Source: Eikenella halliae (GTDB lineage: Bacteria; Pseudomonadota; Gammaproteobacteria; Burkholderiales; Neisseriaceae). From it: a stretch of DNA of 64,000 bases. This document shows positions 60,505 to 64,000 of this stretch, one piece after another (the first letter of the stretch is position 1; every line of letters starts with the position of its first letter). The notes beneath the pieces were generated by a model, which searched no databases, was not told the DNA's origin, and saw only the letters and a list, made by a program, of their open reading frames with translations. Position numbers and translations under genes: made by a program. The stretch lies in the NCBI RefSeq assembly GCF_001648475.1, contig NZ_LXSQ01000019.1, forward strand, positions 53,056-117,055, given 5' to 3'.

Positions 60505-60554
60505 CTGTATTTATTGTATTCGGGCAAGTCTTGCCATGCTGTTTTCAGGTAGCC

Positions 60555-61076
60555 TCACCCATCCAACGCATCCAACAAAGCAATCCGCACGCGCAAGCCC
60601 CAATAGCTGGCCAGGCCGGTGGTGCTGTGGCGCACGCGGCCGTTTTTTACCAGCACGATGGTGGGTGTGACCTGCACCTGCCATTGTTGCGCCCAGCCGC
60701 CGCTTGCATCGTTTACCGTGTCGAACTGCCAGCCGTGCGTTTTCAGGTAGCCCCTCACTTCCTCATCACTGCCCGACTGCAAAGCCACGCCCACCACGGG
60801 CACGCCGTTGCGCGCGAGTTTGTCCACCGCCGGAGACGTATGCCGGCAGATGCCGCACCACGAGCCCCAAAAATACAGCACGGTGGTGCGGCCGCCGCCC
60901 AGTTCGGACAAGGTGGTTTGCCGCCCTTGCAGGGTATGCAGCGGCAGTGTGGCGGCCTGCGGCGGTACGGCGGGGGCACGATACCAGTCGAGCAGCAGGC
61001 TGATCACAATAAAAGCAGCAGCCATGGCAGCGGCTTGGCGCAGGAAGGAGAAAAGGCGTTGGCGGATAGGTGGCAT
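60555..61076 (-). CDS. Thioredoxin-like protein disulfide oxidoreductase (TlpA/ScsD type)
   Basis: 173 residues. One N-terminal membrane helix (AAAMAAAFIVISLLLDW) anchors a periplasmic thioredoxin domain: VLYFWGSWCGICRHTSPAVDKLA has the CGIC active site, and QVQVTPTIVLVKNG the cis-Pro loop. This CxxC with Trp before it is the TlpA/ScsD pattern; such proteins reduce or isomerise disulfides or serve cytochrome c maturation. An in-frame uptake sequence encodes GYLKTHG. No dsb or ccm genes are adjacent. Confidence 0.88.
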   Translation of the reverse strand: MPPIRQRLFSFLRQAAAMAAAFIVISLLLDWYRAPAVPPQAATLPLHTLQGRQTTLSELGGGRTTVLYFWGSWCGICRHTSPAVDKLARNGVPVVGVALQSGSDEEVRGYLKTHGWQFDTVNDASGGWAQQWQVQVTPTIVLVKNGRVRHSTTGLASYWGLRVRIALLDALDG

Positions 61077-61125
61077 AGTATGGTTTGGATGGTGTGTGGA
61101 AGGATTAGGTTTTAACTTTATTGCA

Positions 61126-61199
61126 GCTCGGCTTTAGCTTCGCAGAAACTTTGATTCACTCCGTTTTAACTCCGTTGAAGCGGCGTTTTCAGGTAGCCT
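61126..61199. repeat. CTTCGCAGAAACT-type repeat beside an uptake sequence
   Basis: GGCTTTAGCTTCGCAGAAAC then TTTTAACTCCGTTGAAGC, running into TTTTCAGGTAGCC. Confidence 0.55.
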
Positions 61200-61263
61200 C
61201 AATCCCTAAAAAGGCTACCTGAAAAACAATGCGGAGCAGATTCTCGGCAACTGATGTCGGGCC

Positions 61264-61785
61264 TTATTTTCCGTGCAGCCTGCGGATTTCGTTTTTCAAC
61301 CATTCATCAAAATCGGGGCGCTGTTGGCGGAGGGCTTCGCTCCAATAGAGGCAGCAGCGGGCGGTGTAGCGGGCGTTTTCGGTGTTTCGGGCAATTATGC
61401 GGGCGACAAAGGGTTCGAGTGTGGCCGCGTTGTGATGCATCCCGCCGTGTTCGCCGTATTCGCCGCAGGTTTCGGGGTGGAGCACGTCCAGCAGGGTTTC
61501 GATTTCGGGTTGCAGGGCAAGCCATGCTCCGTTGTCTTCGTCCAAATAAAGCACTTCTCTCAGCCAGCTTTCAATGTTTTCCAGCCCCTGAAAACGCGGG
61601 TCGTGCCAGAGCAGGCGCAGGGTGGCAAGCTGGGCTTCGCTTTCCAGAACGCCTTGCGGATTATAGTGGTCGAACTGCCAGATGAGTTCGTACAGGGCGC
61701 GGTTGCGCTTGGTTTCGGGCAGCTCGAGCAGGATGTCGCGGACTTGCTCGGGGGTGTGCCATTGGGGGAGGCTGAGTTTGGGCAT
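61264..61785 (-). CDS. Hypothetical protein
   Basis: 173 residues, soluble, acidic and Trp-rich. PEQVRDILLELPETKRNRALYELIWQFDHYN, LRLLWHDPRFQGLENIESWLREVLYL and ARYTARCCLYWSEALRQQRPDFDEWL are predicted helices. A HPETCGEYGEHGG loop could bind metal. I do not recognise the family. Single gene, with repeats and uptake sequences on both sides. Confidence 0.65.
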   Translation of the reverse strand: MPKLSLPQWHTPEQVRDILLELPETKRNRALYELIWQFDHYNPQGVLESEAQLATLRLLWHDPRFQGLENIESWLREVLYLDEDNGAWLALQPEIETLLDVLHPETCGEYGEHGGMHHNAATLEPFVARIIARNTENARYTARCCLYWSEALRQQRPDFDEWLKNEIRRLHGK

Positions 61786-61913
61786 GATGTGTTTGGTGGA
61801 GCGGTAAGCTTCAGGTAGCCTTCCTTAACAAAATAGGCTACCTGAAAGCTTATTCAACGTTTCGCGCGGCATTCTACCGTATCTTCGTTCGTTTGCCCTG
61901 CGTTGCGGCCGAT

Positions 61914-62014
61914 GCTTTAGCTGCGCAGCAACTTCGTTGAAGCTGCGCTTTAGCTTCGCAGAAACTTCGCTTCGCTCCGTTTTAACTGCGTTGAAGCTGC
62001 GCTTTCAGGTAGCC
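61914..62014. repeat. Long GAAGCTGCGCTTTAGCTTCG-type repeat cluster
   Basis: Three to four units like AACTTCGTTGAAGCTGCG and TTTAGCTTCGCAGAAACTTC, running into TTTCAGGTAGCC just before murJ. The rest of 61786-62088 holds an inverted uptake-sequence pair (61810-61848) and the murJ promoter. Confidence 0.6.
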
Positions 62015-62088
62015 TTTTCTTCGGCCTCTCCCACAAAAGCGGCTGCTTGCGGTACACTTGCGCCCGTTTTATCTATAGGTAATAAAGC

Positions 62089-63627
62089 ATGAACCTTCTT
62101 AGCGCGTTGGCGAAAATCGGCAGCATGACTATGCTGTCGCGGGTGCTCGGTTTTGTGCGCGATGCGGTGCTGGCGCGGATTTTCGGCGCGGGCATTGCCA
62201 TGGACGCATTCGTGGTGGCCTTCCGCCTGCCCAACCTGCTGCGCCGTATTTTTGCCGAAGGGGCGTTTTCGCAGGCTTTTGTGCCGATTTTGGCGGAATA
62301 CCGGCAGAAGAAATCGCCGGCAGAAACGCAGGAATTTGTGCAGCATGTGGCGGGGATGCTGATGTTTGCGCTGCTCATCGTTACCGCCATCGGCGTGCTG
62401 GCGGCACCGGCGGTGATTTGGGCCACGGCCAGCGGCTGGGGCGGCAAGCCGGAGAAGTTTGTGCTGGCTTCGCAGCTTTTGCGGATTATTTTCCCGTATA
62501 TCCTGCTGATTTCGCTATCGTCTTTAGTGGGCAGCATTCTCAACACTTACGGCAAGTTTTCCGTGCCGGCCTTCACGCCGGTGTTGCTTAATGTGTCGCT
62601 CATCAGCTTTGCGCTGCTGGGGGCGAAGCATTTTGAGCAACCGGTGATGGCTTTGGGCTGGGGCGTGTTTTGTGGCGGGGTGCTGCAACTGGGTTTCCAG
62701 CTGCCTTGGCTGTTTAAGCTGGGCTTTTTGAAAATACCGAAACTGCGTTTCGGCGATCCGGCGGTAAACCGGGTAATCAAACAGATGGCGCCGGCCATTT
62801 TGGGCACGTCGGTGGCGCAGGTGTCGTTGGTGATCAACACGAATATTGCGTCGTACTTGCAAAGTGGCAGCGTGTCGTGGATGTATTTTGCCGACCGGCT
62901 GATGGAGCTGCCCACCGGCGTGTTGGGCGTGGCGCTGGGCACGATTCTGCTGCCGGGGCTGTCTAAACACGCGGCCACGGGCGACAAACGGGAATTTTCC
63001 GCGCTGTTGGATTGGGGCTTGCGCCTGTGCCTGCTGCTCACGGCGCCGGCGGCGGTGGGCATGGCGGTGCTGGCCTTCCCGCTGGTGGCCACGCTGTTTA
63101 TGTATAACAAAATCGGCGTGCACGACGCGCTGATGACGCAACAGGCGCTGATTGCCTATGCGGTGGGGCTCTTGGGGCTGATTCTGATTAAGGTGCTGGC
63201 GCCGGGGTTTTACGCGCAGAAAAACATCAAAACGCCGGTGAAGGTGGCGATTGTAACGCTGGTGTGCACGCAGCTGATGAACCTGATATTTGTGTGGAAG
63301 CTGCAGCATGCGGGGCTGGCACTTTCCATCAGCTTGGGCGCGTGTATCAATGCGGCGTTCCTGTTTTTATTGTTGCGGATTAAAGAGATGTATCAGCCCA
63401 AGGCGGGCTGGCGCGCGTTTTTGCTGAAGCTGGCGATTGCGCTGACCGTGATGGCCGGCGGGCTTTGGGCGGTGCAGCATTATGTGGCGCTGGAGTGGGT
63501 GCACGTGGGCGGCTTGCGGCGCACGGGGCAGCTGTTTGCGCTGATCGGCTTCGGCATGGTGCTGTATTTTTCCACGCTGGGACTGCTGGGCTTCCGGCCG
63601 CGCCACTTTAAGCGGCGGGAGATGTAG
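62089..63627 (+). CDS. murJ: Lipid II flippase MurJ
   Basis: 512 residues with about 14 membrane helices. It moves lipid II to the outer face of the inner membrane. MurJ motifs: SMTMLSRVLGFVRDAVLARIFGAG, FVVAFRLPNLLRRIFAEGAFSQAFVPIL with the essential Arg residues, and the ELPTGVLGVALGTILLPGLSKHA loop. It ends in GFRPRHFKRREM. RBS region is TATAGGTAATAAAGC before ATG 62089. Cell-wall partner of mltA at the far end of the window. An uptake-sequence pair (63637-63674) follows. Confidence 0.97.
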   Translation: MNLLSALAKIGSMTMLSRVLGFVRDAVLARIFGAGIAMDAFVVAFRLPNLLRRIFAEGAFSQAFVPILAEYRQKKSPAETQEFVQHVAGMLMFALLIVTAIGVLAAPAVIWATASGWGGKPEKFVLASQLLRIIFPYILLISLSSLVGSILNTYGKFSVPAFTPVLLNVSLISFALLGAKHFEQPVMALGWGVFCGGVLQLGFQLPWLFKLGFLKIPKLRFGDPAVNRVIKQMAPAILGTSVAQVSLVINTNIASYLQSGSVSWMYFADRLMELPTGVLGVALGTILLPGLSKHAATGDKREFSALLDWGLRLCLLLTAPAAVGMAVLAFPLVATLFMYNKIGVHDALMTQQALIAYAVGLLGLILIKVLAPGFYAQKNIKTPVKVAIVTLVCTQLMNLIFVWKLQHAGLALSISLGACINAAFLFLLLRIKEMYQPKAGWRAFLLKLAIALTVMAGGLWAVQHYVALEWVHVGGLRRTGQLFALIGFGMVLYFSTLGLLGFRPRHFKRREM

Positions 63628-63687
63628 TTCTGGAGATTTCAGGTAGCCTCTTAATCAAACAGGCTACCTGAAAGCGAAGCTTCAATG

Positions 63688-64000
63688 TATAGTCAATTAA
63701 AATAAAAATAGGACAGTAACGCATCGTCAAATCGGGCGTAATCAGACAATACGGTTCGAAGATACCGCTTAATATTCGCCCACACCTTCTCAATCGGATT
63801 GAGCTCAGGTGAATAGGGTGCAAGAGGCAATACCTTATGTCCCAATTTTTCCGCCATTTCCCGTAAGACACCTATACGGTGAAATCGTGCATTATCTAAA
63901 ATAATCACCGATTTTTGAGTCAATGCGGGCAGTAGGCATTGCTGAAACCACGCTTCAAAAAAGACTCCGGTCATCGTATTTTGATAAACCATCGGAGCAG
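63688..64000 (-). mobile_element. 3' end of an IS630-family insertion sequence
   Basis: The element ends at 63688 with TATAGTCAATTAAAATAAAA followed by ATAGGACA. This closely follows the Correia end (TATAGTGAATTAACAAAAAT then CAGGACA). The transposase stop lies inside this end. The other end is outside the window. Confidence 0.8.
63693..64000 (-). CDS. IS630-family transposase, C-terminal half (partial)
   Basis: About 102 residues to the right window edge, still open at the 5' side. SVIILDNARFH is the second catalytic Asp block (DNA.xxH) and PLAPYSPELNPIEKVWANIKRYL the Glu block of the DDE_3 catalytic domain, typical of IS630/Tc1-type transposases, which insert at TA. It is followed by LSDYARFDDALLSYFYFN and a TGA inside the terminal repeat. 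Codons are AT-richer than the neighbours. Nothing in the visible part is broken, so an intact element is possible. Confidence 0.92.
   Translation of the reverse strand, partial: APMVYQNTMTGVFFEAWFQQCLLPALTQKSVIILDNARFHRIGVLREMAEKLGHKVLPLAPYSPELNPIEKVWANIKRYLRTVLSDYARFDDALLSYFYFN

Overview
The window looks like a Eikenella-type member of the Neisseriaceae. The main reason is the DNA uptake sequence AGGCTACCTGAA, which occurs dozens of times, often as inverted pairs behind genes. It is the dialect I associate with Eikenella. The housekeeping genes are also typical of Neisseriales, and the intergenic DNA carries many short Correia-type elements (TATAGTGGATTAA ends). The region is mostly chromosomal core with small accessory genes dropped between uptake sequences. 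I see no phage, plasmid, CRISPR array or rRNA operon.

Layout. 1-4.1 kb: a receiver-like protein and a FimV-like protein in one minus-strand unit, then mltA. 4.3-11.5 kb: mutS, a lipoprotein, lldD, a tandem triplet of small secreted paralogues, and hpt. 11.6-12.7 kb: an AT-rich scar with a SUKH-type immunity gene, a remnant of an AHH-type nuclease toxin and several Correia elements. 12.7-19.6 kb: nitroreductase, bcp, ogt-xerD, rppH-trpC, a CAP-domain protein and guaA. 19.6-23 kb: accessory genes (DUF3304-like, DUF1963-like and others) in DNA carrying a foreign uptake-sequence dialect, AAGCAGCCTGCA. 23-31 kb: tgt, tRNA-Val, a 35-residue membrane peptide, thrS, three accessory membrane or lipoprotein genes, an NADPH oxidoreductase, and metK behind a structured leader with a terminator. 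31-36 kb: a triple-repeat periplasmic protein and anaerobic ribonucleotide reductase nrdG-nrdD behind two NrdR boxes. 36-40 kb: an Lrp regulator, a tandem glycine riboswitch with gcvT, a lipoprotein, a Pmp3-like protein and gcvH. 40-51.5 kb: an SGNH hydrolase, hscA, 6S RNA with zapA and a ZapB-like gene, gpsA, fabF, acpP, a prolyl oligopeptidase and hslU. 51.9-56.4 kb: rpsP-rimM-trmD-rplS, a MerR-controlled hydrolase/EthD pair, and rpsO. 56.6-64 kb: a PTS-IIC-like protein, a TrmH-type methyltransferase, tpx, a thioredoxin-like oxidoreductase, murJ, and the end of an IS630-family insertion sequence.

The most interesting points are these. The IS630-family end at 63688 is nearly the same as the Correia terminal repeat, which suggests a source of mobilising transposase. 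Correia ends supply the stop codons of at least two genes. metK has an unclassified structured leader. The glycine riboswitch has a hairpin between its two aptamers. A toxin/immunity scar lies at 11.7-12.4 kb. Islands with a foreign uptake dialect carry accessory cargo. All functional calls are from reading the sequence; no searches were run.
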